Positions 17,579-25,137 of a stretch of 64,000 nt of DNA are shown in pieces. The stretch is from positions 118,396-182,395 of the forward strand of contig NZ_VEWL01000010.1 in NCBI RefSeq assembly GCF_006376685.1. The letters run 5' to 3'. Under the pieces are notes generated by a model that ran no database searches, was not told the DNA's origin, and worked only from the letters and a program-made list of their open reading frames with translations. The position numbers were made by a program, and so were the translations under genes. The stretch comes from Ochrobactrum teleogrylli. Lineage in GTDB: Bacteria; Pseudomonadota; Alphaproteobacteria; Rhizobiales; Rhizobiaceae. Positions within the stretch are counted from its first letter, which is position 1. Each line of letters begins with the position of its first letter.

Positions 17579-18573
17579 GGGGCGCACCTCCGAAAGCTGG
17601 CTGCTGCTTTTCCAGTGCACCGAGACGCGCAAGAACAAAAGCAGGGGTGAGCAATCCATTCATCAGCCGCTTGCGGCATCCATCCAGCACACGCTCATGC
17701 AGTCGATCCAAATCCGAGCCAAAAACGGTCGCTAGAAATGTATCAGCCTCTTGCTTTGATGCTGGAACCGCAAAAGGCGCGTTTTCATCTTCGCCGCTCG
17801 CTGCGAGTGCATACCCGTTTTTTTTTCTTTGCCGGGAAGTCGGGGGAGCTCGCTACAGCGCTTTTTGATTGCGCGCTTCGCTCCCCCTCAACGTCACCCA
17901 TAACTGGAGAACCGTCGCTCTCTTCATAGCCCTCTTTTACAGGTAATCCTGTAAGGTATTCCTTTAAGGTAATTGGTGGCATTTTCTGCCCACCTTGGTC
18001 GGCATTTTCTGCCATCCTTGGTGGGCAATTATTGCCATCCTTACGATTTTCAGGGTGGGCAATTTCTGCCACCCCTGAACGGTCAGGGTGGGCATTATTT
18101 GCCATGCTGGATTGCGGCTTATTGCGTACATTTTTTTCGTGTTTTATCTCACGCTGGTACTCTTCCAATTCCTGAATGTGCATCTGAACGCGTTCGTGAT
18201 GCGGGTTCTCGATTCGATAAACAGTGATGCCATTCCTGCGGCTGACCGGAATGAGATAACCATGCTGTTCAAGAAGTCTGCGCGCCTTGACGGCTGTGTG
18301 ATGCGACCGAACACCAGCGTGAACGAACACTCGTCCGTTCGATGCATAAGCGGGTGTCGCCTGGAGCGTCTTCTTGTCGATAGTCACGAGGGACGCATAG
18401 ACAATAATCAGATTGAGACACTGACCCGCGCGCAAAAGCGGATCGGCAGCAACCGTTTCGAACAATGAGAACTTGAACGCGGCCAGTTCCTGTTTTGCCT
18501 GCTCGAAAGCATTGACACTATGACGACGGGGGAAGCTGTGAATCTCGGCAGATGAATTGGCTGGCTGGATCAT
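17568..18573 (-). pseudogene. Lambda-O-like replication protein, frameshifted at an A9 run
   Basis: From the ATG at 18573 (GGGAGGGCAAGG upstream) a winged-helix-like N-terminal region is seen (SHHTAVKARRLLEQHGYLIP, then NGITVYRIENP), followed by an Ala/Pro/Asn-rich middle encoded by the iterons. The frame stops at 17785, shortly after nine A in a row (minus strand, 17818-17826). In the next frame a protein-like stretch continues for 80 codons (SKQEADTFLATVFGSDLDRL, RLMNGLLTPAFVLARLGALE) to a stop at 17568. Eight A would restore one frame of about 333 residues. This is either an inactivating indel, polymerase slippage that makes two products, or a sequencing error. Confidence 0.65.
17975..18107. 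repeat. Five inverted-repeat iterons inside the replication gene (putative origin)
   Basis: Copies start at 17975, 17997, 18020, 18054 and 18087 and are 20-21 bp each. The consensus is GGTGGGCA, five A/T-rich bases, TGCCAYCC. Each is an imperfect palindrome like the iterons of the lambda origin, which also lie inside the O gene. Start-to-start spacing is 22, 23, 34 and 33 bp, keeping the copies on roughly the same helix face. Confidence 0.75.
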
Positions 18574-18743
18574 AATCCTTGCCCTCCCATCATCCTTTCC
18601 GGGTTCTCGCGCTCGTCTGTGAAATCGTCGTCGCCGTCCTCTAGATCCGGGTCGCCGTCAATCTGGTCGAGGAGCGCAATAGCCTGCTCAATCCATTGCT
18701 CAAGCATAAGGCGGCGGCGGCGATATATGGCGGGACTGCTCAT
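18570..18743 (-). CDS. Small acidic phage-type protein (DPDLE family)
   Basis: A 57-residue protein with a basic N-terminus (YRRRRLMLEQWIEQ) and an acidic core, LLDQIDGDPDLEDGDDD. The same core recurs in the gene at 22813-23016, so the element carries two related copies. Its ATG overlaps the upstream stop (ATGA) and its stop overlaps the next ATG, so it is translated as part of a coupled run. Function unknown; such short proteins are common in rhizobial prophages. Confidence 0.65.
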   Translation of the reverse strand: MSSPAIYRRRRLMLEQWIEQAIALLDQIDGDPDLEDGDDDFTDERENPERMMGGQGL

Positions 18744-18847
18744 TTGAAGCTGCCTTTCGGGGCCGGAAGCACCCAGATAGAAAGCTCAGTCAGGCCGCGA
18801 GCGATGCGCAAAAGCAGAAATGCGAGGAAAATGCGGGTGACCTTCAT
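18740..18847 (-). CDS. 35-residue hydrophobic peptide
   Basis: MKVTRIFLAFLLLRIARGLT begins a short protein with one likely membrane-inserting segment. Both ends overlap neighbouring genes by ATGA. Support comes from the unbroken coupling of the gene run rather than from homology, so confidence is moderate. Confidence 0.5.
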   Translation of the reverse strand: MKVTRIFLAFLLLRIARGLTELSIWVLPAPKGSFK

Positions 18848-19188
18848 GCGGGAACCCTCCAGAACTTTTCTTCGACCTTGCGGATTAGAACTGCGTCGAT
18901 AGCGGCTTCATAGCGGTAGACGATTTCATCCCGCGCCGATGGAATTGGCGAAGAAAAACGAAAACAGCGACCGTCGTTTTCATCATCGAAAGGGTTGAAG
19001 CGTCCAACACGCTGGAGCCGCACCGTTCCGGCGTCCAGAACTTCGTAATAGCCGTCACCTTGCCACTTTTCGGGCAGTGGGGCAGTTGCGTTGGGTTGAG
19101 GTTCTTTGTCAGCAGATATAGCTACGGCAGGAATTGCAACGGCAGCGCTCGCAACTGGCAAGAGCTTGAGGAAGAAACGACGGTTCAT
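18844..19188 (-). CDS. Small exported protein with Tat-like leader
   Basis: 114 residues. The N-terminus MNRRFFLKLLPVASAAVAIP has twin Arg followed by a hydrophobic stretch, like a Tat or lipid-free signal. The mature part (YYEVLDAGTVRLQRVGRFNPF, then RFSSPIPSARDEIVYRYEAA) shows no known motif. Overlaps both neighbours by ATGA. Confidence 0.6.
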   Translation of the reverse strand: MNRRFFLKLLPVASAAVAIPAVAISADKEPQPNATAPLPEKWQGDGYYEVLDAGTVRLQRVGRFNPFDDENDGRCFRFSSPIPSARDEIVYRYEAAIDAVLIRKVEEKFWRVPA

Positions 19189-19391
19189 GCCTCGCCTCCC
19201 ATGTCGCTGTATCTGATGAAGACGAAAGCTGGCTCACAACTAACGTGGGCGCGGAATGTCTCTCCGTGCAATTGCCCCATGAGGAAAGCCAAATCGTCTG
19301 CGGCTTCCTGAATTGTGCGGGCGATAGCTTGTCCATTCTGGACAGCTTGGCCGAATGTTGCCGAAAGGCGGCTATCGTTTTTCGCGCTCAT
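19185..19391 (-). CDS. Small hypothetical protein
   Basis: 68 residues, mainly helical (AVQNGQAIARTIQEAADDLA). No recognised domain. It overlaps its neighbours on both sides by ATGA within the element's minus-strand operon. Confidence 0.55.
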   Translation of the reverse strand: MSAKNDSRLSATFGQAVQNGQAIARTIQEAADDLAFLMGQLHGETFRAHVSCEPAFVFIRYSDMGGEA

Positions 19392-19639
19392 GCTTCACCT
19401 GACTTTTCGAGCACAACCACGACATCGGTCGCTAGTCTCTCGGCATGTTGCAGCACTTTTGCGAGGTCTGCGGGGACGGATTTGACGTAATAGCCGTCAT
19501 CCTCTTCGAGTAGGTGTGCGGCGGCGCGGCAGACATTGAGCAGCGAACACAAAATCAAGCCCGTCTCAAAAGCCGCTTTCATATAGGCTGGGTCTTTAGG
19601 CAAGCCTTCGGCGTTTGCCGGAATGGAATGTTCCGTCAT
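19388..19639 (-). CDS. Small hypothetical protein
   Basis: 83 residues with a helical middle (AAFETGLILCSLLNVCRAAA) and an acidic loop LLEEDDGYY. No known family. First of the ATGA-coupled chain that runs down to the GcrA-like gene. Confidence 0.55.
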   Translation of the reverse strand: MTEHSIPANAEGLPKDPAYMKAAFETGLILCSLLNVCRAAAHLLEEDDGYYVKSVPADLAKVLQHAERLATDVVVVLEKSGEA

Positions 19640-19704
19640 GGGACTGCTCCTGATTTTCAGAATTGGTTAGATCGGCGCGGGTTGCTCGACCGTGATTGTC
19701 TCGG

Positions 19705-19983
19705 CTAAGCCGGTAGAAGGCGATTAATCTGGGCTTCAATACTCCTGCGCTCGCTGGCGATATCAACGCTCCACGGCTTATATGAAAGCATCTCTAGCTG
19801 TTCGCGGAGAGCTTCAATCTTCGCCAGAATCGGATTGCTGGCGCGCAGAGCGGCATCCTTTGCACGCTTCCACGAAATCATCAGAAGCCAGTTGAAAGTG
19901 CTGCGCTGGAATGTCGGATGCTTGCTATATGAGCGGCGGTACGTGCTCCATGCTTCATTCATTATTGCTGACAGGCTGAACAT
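19705..19983 (-). CDS. Phage-type conserved small protein
   Basis: 92 residues. SAIMNEAWSTYRRSY...STFNWLLMISWKRAKDAAL resembles a small protein seen near replication genes in rhizobial prophages (a Trp-rich helical N-terminus followed by a basic helix), and the C-terminus is a coiled-coil-like segment (AKIEALREQLEML). It is the first gene after the divergent operator region, so it heads the left minus-strand operon. Confidence 0.6.
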   Translation of the reverse strand: MFSLSAIMNEAWSTYRRSYSKHPTFQRSTFNWLLMISWKRAKDAALRASNPILAKIEALREQLEMLSYKPWSVDIASERRSIEAQINRLLPA

Positions 19984-20004
19984 TTACTTGCTCTCTTTTT
20001 TATG

Positions 20005-20068
20005 TGCTGTTAGCATATAATTAATGCTTTCAGCATATGCTGTCAACATATTAAATATGCCGACAGCA
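20005..20068. promoter_or_regulatory. Four-site palindromic operator array
   Basis: Four 11-bp sites start at 20005, 20025, 20038 and 20058: TGCTGTTAGCA, TGCTTTCAGCA, TGCTGTCAACA and TGCCGACAGCA. The consensus is TGCT-N3-AGCA; the first two are perfect palindromes and the other two have one mismatch. They sit between the divergent minus-strand operon (19983) and the XRE gene (20083), in the manner of a phage immunity switch. Confidence 0.75.
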
Positions 20069-20082
20069 TATAAATAGGAGAC

Positions 20083-20343
20083 ATGATGACCCCTGAGCAA
20101 TTTAAAATGGCAAAGGCAGCGTTGGGTTTAAGCAATCCAGAACTTGCCGAGATGACAGGTTTGCATCGAAATACGTTGAACAAGCTCGATCAGGGCGCGG
20201 GAAAAGATTCCACTGTGCAGCATGTCAGGCTGGCACTCGAAGCAGCAGGCGTCCAGTTTCTCGAAAATGGACAGGTGGCAAAAGGGCCGGGAGTGGCTTT
20301 AAAAATTAAGTACAATCTGAACCAGGGTAGAGATGAAACTTAG
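20083..20343 (+). CDS. XRE-family helix-turn-helix regulator
   Basis: 86 residues. MTPEQFKMAKAALGLSNPELAEMTGLHRNTLNKLDQG is a single helix-turn-helix domain of the short phage/plasmid type, followed by ALEAAGVQFLENGQ, a motif common in such regulators. AGGAGAC precedes the ATG. Its upstream region holds four TGCT-N3-AGCA palindromes, so it probably represses itself and the divergent operon. It stands where a CI/Cro-type switch would be expected. Confidence 0.85.
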   Translation: MMTPEQFKMAKAALGLSNPELAEMTGLHRNTLNKLDQGAGKDSTVQHVRLALEAAGVQFLENGQVAKGPGVALKIKYNLNQGRDET

Positions 20344-20612
20344 TCGCCTTCCAAGCGAATCATTTCGGGGAAATGCCGTCTGGTAAAAGGCTTCAAAGCT
20401 CTCGCTCTGGAAGAACCTGCTATGTTCTAAGCTTCTCTAAGGTGGTTCACCGATCCGGAGATCGATCATAGGCCTTTGAAAAACCTACCTATTTCGATAT
20501 GGGCAACAGCTTATATCCACCGACTATAAATTGTGGCTAGAATGTGACTGGATTTTTTTGGGATTGATGGTTTTCTACTGTGGGTTAATTTTTTACGGGG
20601 GCGTTTTCTATC

Positions 20613-21683
20613 GTGTCGGTCGAAGTCATTATTCGGAATATGAAAGGCAGAATGCCTTGGAGCGTAGCGCAGAAGGTTTTGGCCGAATGTGAAATCCATC
20701 GCTCAATGGGGTGGGACCGCACTTTAGATCAAATTACGGACACGAAAATAGACTACAGTCAACAGACGGCAGCTCTCACTGAAGCGCTTCGGGAGCATAT
20801 TCTATGCGGAGAAAAGGCGAGCACGTTTTTCTCGCTTAGTGAAGATACCGCGGACAGATTGAGAAGCGTCGTCAAAAATCTCACCGTAGAAAAGAATGCC
20901 TTCGAAAAAGCCTATCCTTTCGTTTTAGATGACGAAGAACTTTCTAAGCAACGGTTAGGCGCGCAATTAGCCGCCATTGAAGTTTTGGAACACGGCGTTG
21001 GCCTGGTTTTCTGCTCACCGCGCGTGCTCACGTCACGAGAAACATTGAATGCGAATGATTTCCCGGACGACGCCCCTCAGCTATTCAGCAAATTTGATGA
21101 AATCGTGGGGCTTAAAATAAAACGCTTTCACGCCTTCGATGTCGTGTGGATACCTAATGATAGCAACCTGATCGATATCCGTATCGACTTCCCCAACGGC
21201 GCTCAGCTTGATCAAACTCTTGCGGCCCTCAAAAACACGATTGACTGTTTCAATAAGTTAATTGGAGAGGATGTCCTTTCCCAAGAGATAAATCTGTTTC
21301 CCCTCATTGAGCGAATGTATTTTGCTCCGAAAGAAGGGCATGTGGTGGAGCTAGGCTTTGGCACGAGCACGGCGTCACTCAAGCACGAAAAAATGCGCCG
21401 CAAAGGGCTGTGCCTGCGCCAAGAAACCTATCATAAAGGCGGCAGCGACGCACTTAAGACCAAAATTGAGCCACACAGGATTAGTATCGTGTGGCGACGT
21501 GCAATTGATGACAAGACGTTCTCGACGCCAGAGTTAAGTTTAAACAGCAACTCGCGTGCTGCTGGCTCTGAAAACCCTGTTCTCTCTAGTGCAGTAATTA
21601 CTAAATGCATGGGTTTTGAAGATTATTCATTTGTACGTGATCGAATAGAGCATTATTTACATACGGGACAACATAATAATTAA
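20613..21683 (+). CDS. Uncharacterised protein, first gene of a three-gene cluster
   Basis: 356 residues from a GTG preceded by GGGGG. No family is recognised. There are no membrane segments; it appears to be a soluble alpha/beta protein, with possible conserved blocks RFHAFDVVWIPNDSNLIDIR and GTSTASLKHEKMRRKGLCLR. Local base composition is clearly more A/T-rich than the chromosomal neighbours, consistent with recent transfer. It lies 16 nt before the next gene and upstream of a putative nuclease, so the three may act together. An ATG at 20640 is a possible alternative start. Confidence 0.65.
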   Translation: MSVEVIIRNMKGRMPWSVAQKVLAECEIHRSMGWDRTLDQITDTKIDYSQQTAALTEALREHILCGEKASTFFSLSEDTADRLRSVVKNLTVEKNAFEKAYPFVLDDEELSKQRLGAQLAAIEVLEHGVGLVFCSPRVLTSRETLNANDFPDDAPQLFSKFDEIVGLKIKRFHAFDVVWIPNDSNLIDIRIDFPNGAQLDQTLAALKNTIDCFNKLIGEDVLSQEINLFPLIERMYFAPKEGHVVELGFGTSTASLKHEKMRRKGLCLRQETYHKGGSDALKTKIEPHRISIVWRRAIDDKTFSTPELSLNSNSRAAGSENPVLSSAVITKCMGFEDYSFVRDRIEHYLHTGQHNN

Positions 21684-21699
21684 TTCGAATGTGGTCGTA

Positions 21700-22113
21700 A
21701 TGACACTGGAACGATTCAAAAAGGAGATTGCAGCGCGCTGGCGAAATTCGCCGGCTGCGCTTCTTTGTGTTAAAATACTCGATAAAGTAGAAGATATACC
21801 ACTAGAACAGCTTAATTTTGTTACGTTCAAAACCTTTGCAAACATGGCTGAACACCCTTCTATTGATTTAGAAATTTTGGGAGCCGTGAATATTCTAACG
21901 AATTCAAGTTTTGCGCTTTTCGACGCTCAAGCTGTGTTTATCGATGAATTCGAGGTTGAGTATCCGATAACATTGAAAGAACTGAATGACGCTAAGCGTA
22001 CTGGGATTTTCATCCATCCAGATTCGGGAATGGATGTCCCCGATTTCGCTGATCGTATTTTCCCTGTGTTTTCTGCCAGTTCAAAACTGCATGACGAGAT
22101 TGCGAAGCAATGA
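21700..22113 (+). CDS. Uncharacterised protein, second gene of the cluster
   Basis: 137 residues from the ATG at 21700 (GTG at 21691 possible). Helical N-terminus (LERFKKEIAARWRN, CVKILDKVEDIPLEQL) and an acidic C-terminal region (FIDEFEVEYPITLKELNDA, then FIHPDSGMDVPDFADRIFP). Size and acidity would suit an adaptor or inhibitor for the nuclease gene that overlaps its stop by ATGA, but no homology supports this. Confidence 0.6.
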   Translation: MTLERFKKEIAARWRNSPAALLCVKILDKVEDIPLEQLNFVTFKTFANMAEHPSIDLEILGAVNILTNSSFALFDAQAVFIDEFEVEYPITLKELNDAKRTGIFIHPDSGMDVPDFADRIFPVFSASSKLHDEIAKQ

Positions 22114-22730
22114 CACATCGAGATATGTCGGTTGCTGACCTCGAAAAAACTATCTGCGCCACTACGCCTGGTCGGATAATGTTCCAAATGTGCCTTGCCG
22201 ACACGCATGAAGAAATACAAAACCTTATTGAAGACGGGATTGATTGGGCGGCACTTCAGCTGACGGAGAATGCGCACCTTAACCAAGAATTGGGTGAAGA
22301 CAAAATTACTATAGACATCGTGAATATGTTGAAATCGCTCAATTTTGATGCAGCACACGATACACAAATCGGTGGTCACTGCGATATTGTTGTTCGGGCA
22401 AAGAATGATTTCTTATGGATCGGTGAGGCTAAAGTTCATTCAAACTACAACTGGTTGCATAAGGGTATGGCTCAACTAAGTACCCGATATTCAACTGGGG
22501 TGCAGGGGCAAGACTGCGGAGAGATACTGGTATACACTTACGCACCACGGCTGGATAAAATTCTTGCTGAATGGCGGGACCGCGTGGCTGAGTCCGTGGA
22601 AGAAATAAGCATTGAGGATCTAGACAGAGATCGGCTCATTTTCCGCACTACTCATCCACACGTTAGAACCGGGCGGCCATTCAGGGTCCGTCACAAGGGA
22701 ATAAGTCTGCATTTCGATCCGAAGGCTTAG
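22110..22730 (+). CDS. Putative PD-(D/E)xK nuclease, third gene of the cluster
   Basis: 206 residues. The arrangement CDIVVRAKNDFLWIGEAK gives the Asp and Glu-x-Lys of a PD-(D/E)xK active site on adjacent strands (near residues 91-107). It is preceded by a helix with Glu (LNQELGEDKITIDIVNMLK) and followed by a helix with Gln (GMAQLSTRY), the usual core order of restriction-like nucleases. The start overlaps the upstream stop by ATGA, so it is translationally coupled. A role in DNA or RNA cleavage, for instance anti-phage defence, is inference. Confidence 0.7.
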   Translation: MTHRDMSVADLEKTICATTPGRIMFQMCLADTHEEIQNLIEDGIDWAALQLTENAHLNQELGEDKITIDIVNMLKSLNFDAAHDTQIGGHCDIVVRAKNDFLWIGEAKVHSNYNWLHKGMAQLSTRYSTGVQGQDCGEILVYTYAPRLDKILAEWRDRVAESVEEISIEDLDRDRLIFRTTHPHVRTGRPFRVRHKGISLHFDPKA

Positions 22731-22812
22731 CGCTTTGTTGGGCGTATATTGAGCTTGCTTCCGACTATTTGTCAGCCCACGTCGCACAGCCGGAAGCTCA
22801 CTCAATGAAAGG

Positions 22813-23016
22813 TTAACAGCACTTTGCTTTGCGTTTAGCCCGTTCAGAGATGACGAACCAGTCAGGCGCGTAGCCATTTGTCCAGGTCAGATCTGCTTCA
22901 GCATCGTGCTGTTCTTCCGGCGGTTCCAGCTCGAGGTCTGGATCGTCGTCTAGCTGGTCAAGCATATCGATAAGGCGTTCAATTTCGGCAGCGATAGAGA
23001 GACGGTCGAGTTTCAT
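22813..23016 (-). CDS. Small acidic phage-type protein (DPDLE family), second copy
   Basis: 67 residues. LIDMLDQLDDDPDLELEPPE matches the core of the 18570-18743 gene, and the tail DLTWTNGYAPDWFV is typical of longer family members in rhizobial prophages. Start at 23016, overlapping the upstream stop by ATGA. Function unknown. Confidence 0.65.
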   Translation of the reverse strand: MKLDRLSIAAEIERLIDMLDQLDDDPDLELEPPEEQHDAEADLTWTNGYAPDWFVISERAKRKAKCC

Positions 23017-23600
23017 TCGCCCCTCCAGCACACGGAGATTTCGCCGTCGAGAGCGACGATTGCCTTGCACACGGCCTTGTAATTGATGCCTCCGCTATGC
23101 CATCCGCCGTTCTGAAAGTAGCGTTTTGTGTGCGCCAATGCATCCAGATCGACCATTGAGTAATTCAGCTCGGCGCAGCGTTGCCGAATAGCGTCCAATA
23201 TTGGGTAACCTGTCGCCACCAACGGAGGTTTCGGGCGACTAATTTTGTAATGCTTCCTCAACGCGTGAAGCTGAGCCAATGTTCGTGTAGGAAACTCCTG
23301 CAAGAGCTTGTCGGCGGGCGCAGTAGGGCCTAAGCGTCGAAGCTTCGACAGTTCGGCGGCGGTCATCAGTTGTCTCTTTGGGCGCAATCCCAGCTTCTGG
23401 CAGCGGCTCCGCAACGCGAGATATGTTCTATGAGGGAGCTTTTCCATCAAAACGGAGTAATTCGTGCCGTACTGTCTGCAAATCTGGTCCTCGTCCGGTG
23501 TCCATAGCCGACTGCCGTTTGGCATAACCCCTAGATATCGGATACGGCGCCGGGCCTGCTGCGCTCGGTTTGCGTTCTGTGAATAGTCGCTCAGGTACAT
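23013..23600 (-). CDS. Phage-type DNA-binding protein with SANT/Myb-like segment
   Basis: 195 residues from MYLSDYSQ. The segment SRLWTPDEDQICRQYGTNYS followed by LPHRTYLALRSRCQKLGL looks like a SANT/Myb-like helix-turn-helix, and a second similar unit follows (AELSKLRRLGPTAPADKLLQ). A probable regulator or small recombination-associated protein of the element. It is coupled to the acidic protein gene downstream. Confidence 0.6.
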   Translation of the reverse strand: MYLSDYSQNANRAQQARRRIRYLGVMPNGSRLWTPDEDQICRQYGTNYSVLMEKLPHRTYLALRSRCQKLGLRPKRQLMTAAELSKLRRLGPTAPADKLLQEFPTRTLAQLHALRKHYKISRPKPPLVATGYPILDAIRQRCAELNYSMVDLDALAHTKRYFQNGGWHSGGINYKAVCKAIVALDGEISVCWRGE

Positions 23601-23798
23601 AGATTTGCTCCTCAATTGGACAAATCCCCGCCGAGCGATATGCAAACAGTCTCGCGGTTCGCTTTCAACACTGCAAAATCTGGATTACCGATAACCCCGC
23701 TCTTCAAAAGAAAACGTGTGAAGCGGTGTTGAAAATGGAAGGCTGTTCTGGAAAGAGCAATCAGCCTATACGGATGGGACTGCGCCCAGAGCTTCCTC

Positions 23799-23854
23799 TG
23801 TATCATGTTGTGATACAAATCCATTGACTTTTCATTGTATCAAGGTATGATACA
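23799..23854 (+). promoter_or_regulatory. higBA promoter with two palindromic operators
   Basis: Two 19-bp palindromes with identical arms, TGTATCA-N5-TGATACA, lie at 23799-23817 and 23836-23854. A promoter TTGACT (23824-23829), 16-bp spacer, TATGAT (23846-23851) runs between and into the second operator, so binding there would block RNA polymerase. Autoregulation by HigA or HigBA is inferred from the known behaviour of the family. Confidence 0.8.
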
Positions 23855-23871
23855 GATCGAAGGAGTAAGCG

Positions 23872-24153
23872 ATGATCCGTTCTTACAGGGACGACAGAAC
23901 AGAAGCTGTTGCGGGCGGTATAGCGCCAAAGGGATTTCCGGCAGACTTGTTAAGACCAGCTATTCGCAAACTCACCATGATTGAAAGCGCGGTGGTTCTT
24001 GATGACCTTCGGTCGCCTCCCGGTAATCGACTGGAAGCTCTCAAGGGAGACCGCAAAGGGCAGCATTCAATCCGCATCAATGACCAGTGGCGCATTTGTT
24101 TCGTTTGGACCGATGCTGGCGCTGAACAGGTCGAAATTGTTGATTATCACTGA
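23872..24153 (+). CDS. higB: HigB-type toxin (RelE superfamily)
   Basis: 93 residues, full family length. FPADLLRPAIRKLTMIESA, RLEALKGDRKGQHSIRINDQ and WRICFVWTDAGAEQVEIVDYH are the HigB/plasmid-maintenance toxin signatures, the last being the C-terminal strand pair. HigB is a ribosome-dependent mRNA endonuclease. Toxin-first gene order and the cognate antitoxin 12 nt downstream are typical of higBA. It probably stabilises the element. Confidence 0.92.
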   Translation: MIRSYRDDRTEAVAGGIAPKGFPADLLRPAIRKLTMIESAVVLDDLRSPPGNRLEALKGDRKGQHSIRINDQWRICFVWTDAGAEQVEIVDYH

Positions 24154-24165
24154 AAGGAAGAAGCC

Positions 24166-24462
24166 ATGACCAGTATACTCCCGCCGGTCCATCCCGGCGA
24201 AATCCTTCGGGAGGAATATCTCATCCCGCTTGGTATGAGCGCCGGTGCGCTTGCGAAGCATCTGAATGTCCCTCGCACCCGTATCGAACGTCTGGCAACG
24301 GAACAGACTGCCGTTACACCTGATACGGCTCTGCGTCTTGCCAAGTTCTTCCGTACCACGCCGGAATTCTGGATGAATATGCAGGCGAGTTATGACCTTA
24401 AAACAGAGGCGGTAGCTATTCAGGATCAGCTCTCAGCTATCCATGAATTAGAAGCGGCCTGA
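24166..24462 (+). CDS. higA: HigA-type antitoxin
   Basis: 98 residues. PPVHPGEILREEYLIPLGMS starts the HigA/VapI helix-turn-helix domain, with LAKHLNVPRTRIERLATEQT as recognition region and ALRLAKFFRTTPEFWMNMQ as its end. It should neutralise HigB and repress the operon at the paired TGTATCA-N5-TGATACA sites. AAAGGAAG precedes the ATG. Confidence 0.93.
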   Translation: MTSILPPVHPGEILREEYLIPLGMSAGALAKHLNVPRTRIERLATEQTAVTPDTALRLAKFFRTTPEFWMNMQASYDLKTEAVAIQDQLSAIHELEAA

Positions 24463-24586
24463 CCCGCTTCGATTGCGCCACTGTTCATTCACTGTTTTCA
24501 GCGAGGCGATCCGGTTTTCGCCGGTTTTAACCGGCCCGTTATCCGCCGTTATAAAACGGCCTGCGTTCTGTTTCTTCCCTGTATTA

Positions 24587-24943
24587 TCAGGAGGCTTTTT
24601 CTCCTGTTGGTTTTGCCACAGGTGGAATAGTTTCGAATCCAACAAAGCATCCGGGACTGATGCCGGTGTGCATTTCCAGGATTTCGAGGGCTTTGCAAAG
24701 AAGTATCTGCGATTGACCAAGGATGAAACGTTTGTCGCTGTCGTCGCCGTAACAGGGGATGCTCTGTTGAATTAGACCACGACATACCGACAGTGCCGCC
24801 AAGGCATCCACCAGTTCAAACCCTTCCGACATGATGAGACGCGCTACTGTTGCGCCTATTTCTTGCGAGTATTGGCCGTTATTGCGGGCAGCCTTCAGCC
24901 GATCCGATAGCTCCAAGGCAACATCTGTTAAATTCTCTTGCAT
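24587..24943 (-). CDS. Hypothetical helical protein
   Basis: 118 residues from MQENLTDV, with GAGGTGG upstream of the ATG. Mostly helical (ELSDRLKAARNNGQYSQEIG, VARLIMSEGFELVDALAALS). No known domain. It is separate from the neighbouring operons and is convergent with higA. Codon pattern looks like true coding sequence but homology is unknown. Confidence 0.55.
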   Translation of the reverse strand: MQENLTDVALELSDRLKAARNNGQYSQEIGATVARLIMSEGFELVDALAALSVCRGLIQQSIPCYGDDSDKRFILGQSQILLCKALEILEMHTGISPGCFVGFETIPPVAKPTGEKAS

Positions 24944-24996
24944 CTGGTCCACCTCAATGGTGTTCTGTAACGAGTTGATCAACGGGGCGATGGGCA

Positions 24997-25137
24997 ATGA
25001 AGCAGGGCAATCCGATAGAATTTCTTGGCTACTTGATTGCCGCTGCTTTGCTTATTCCTTTGGGCATCTGGCTGAAAGCCAACTACGCAGAGGATGTTGG
25101 CTATCAGATATTGTCTCTTGGAGGCCTTCTTTACTGA
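24997..25137 (+). CDS. 46-residue single-pass membrane peptide
   Basis: Too short for usual gene finders. After MKQGNPIEF comes a hydrophobic helix, LGYLIAAALLIPLGIWLKAN, then a short tail. It overlaps the stop of the convergent virion-like gene by 7 nt. Could be a small holin-like or toxin peptide; the weak upstream GGGGCG makes expression uncertain. Confidence 0.35.
   Translation: MKQGNPIEFLGYLIAAALLIPLGIWLKANYAEDVGYQILSLGGLLY

Noticed and set aside
17975..18107. CRISPR array
   Set aside because: Repeats are inside a reading frame, spacing is irregular (22-34 bp), units are palindromic iterons and no cas genes are present.
24511..24560. higBA terminator at the GCCGGTTTTAACCGGC palindrome
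   Set aside because: No T-tract follows the stem, so it was not called.
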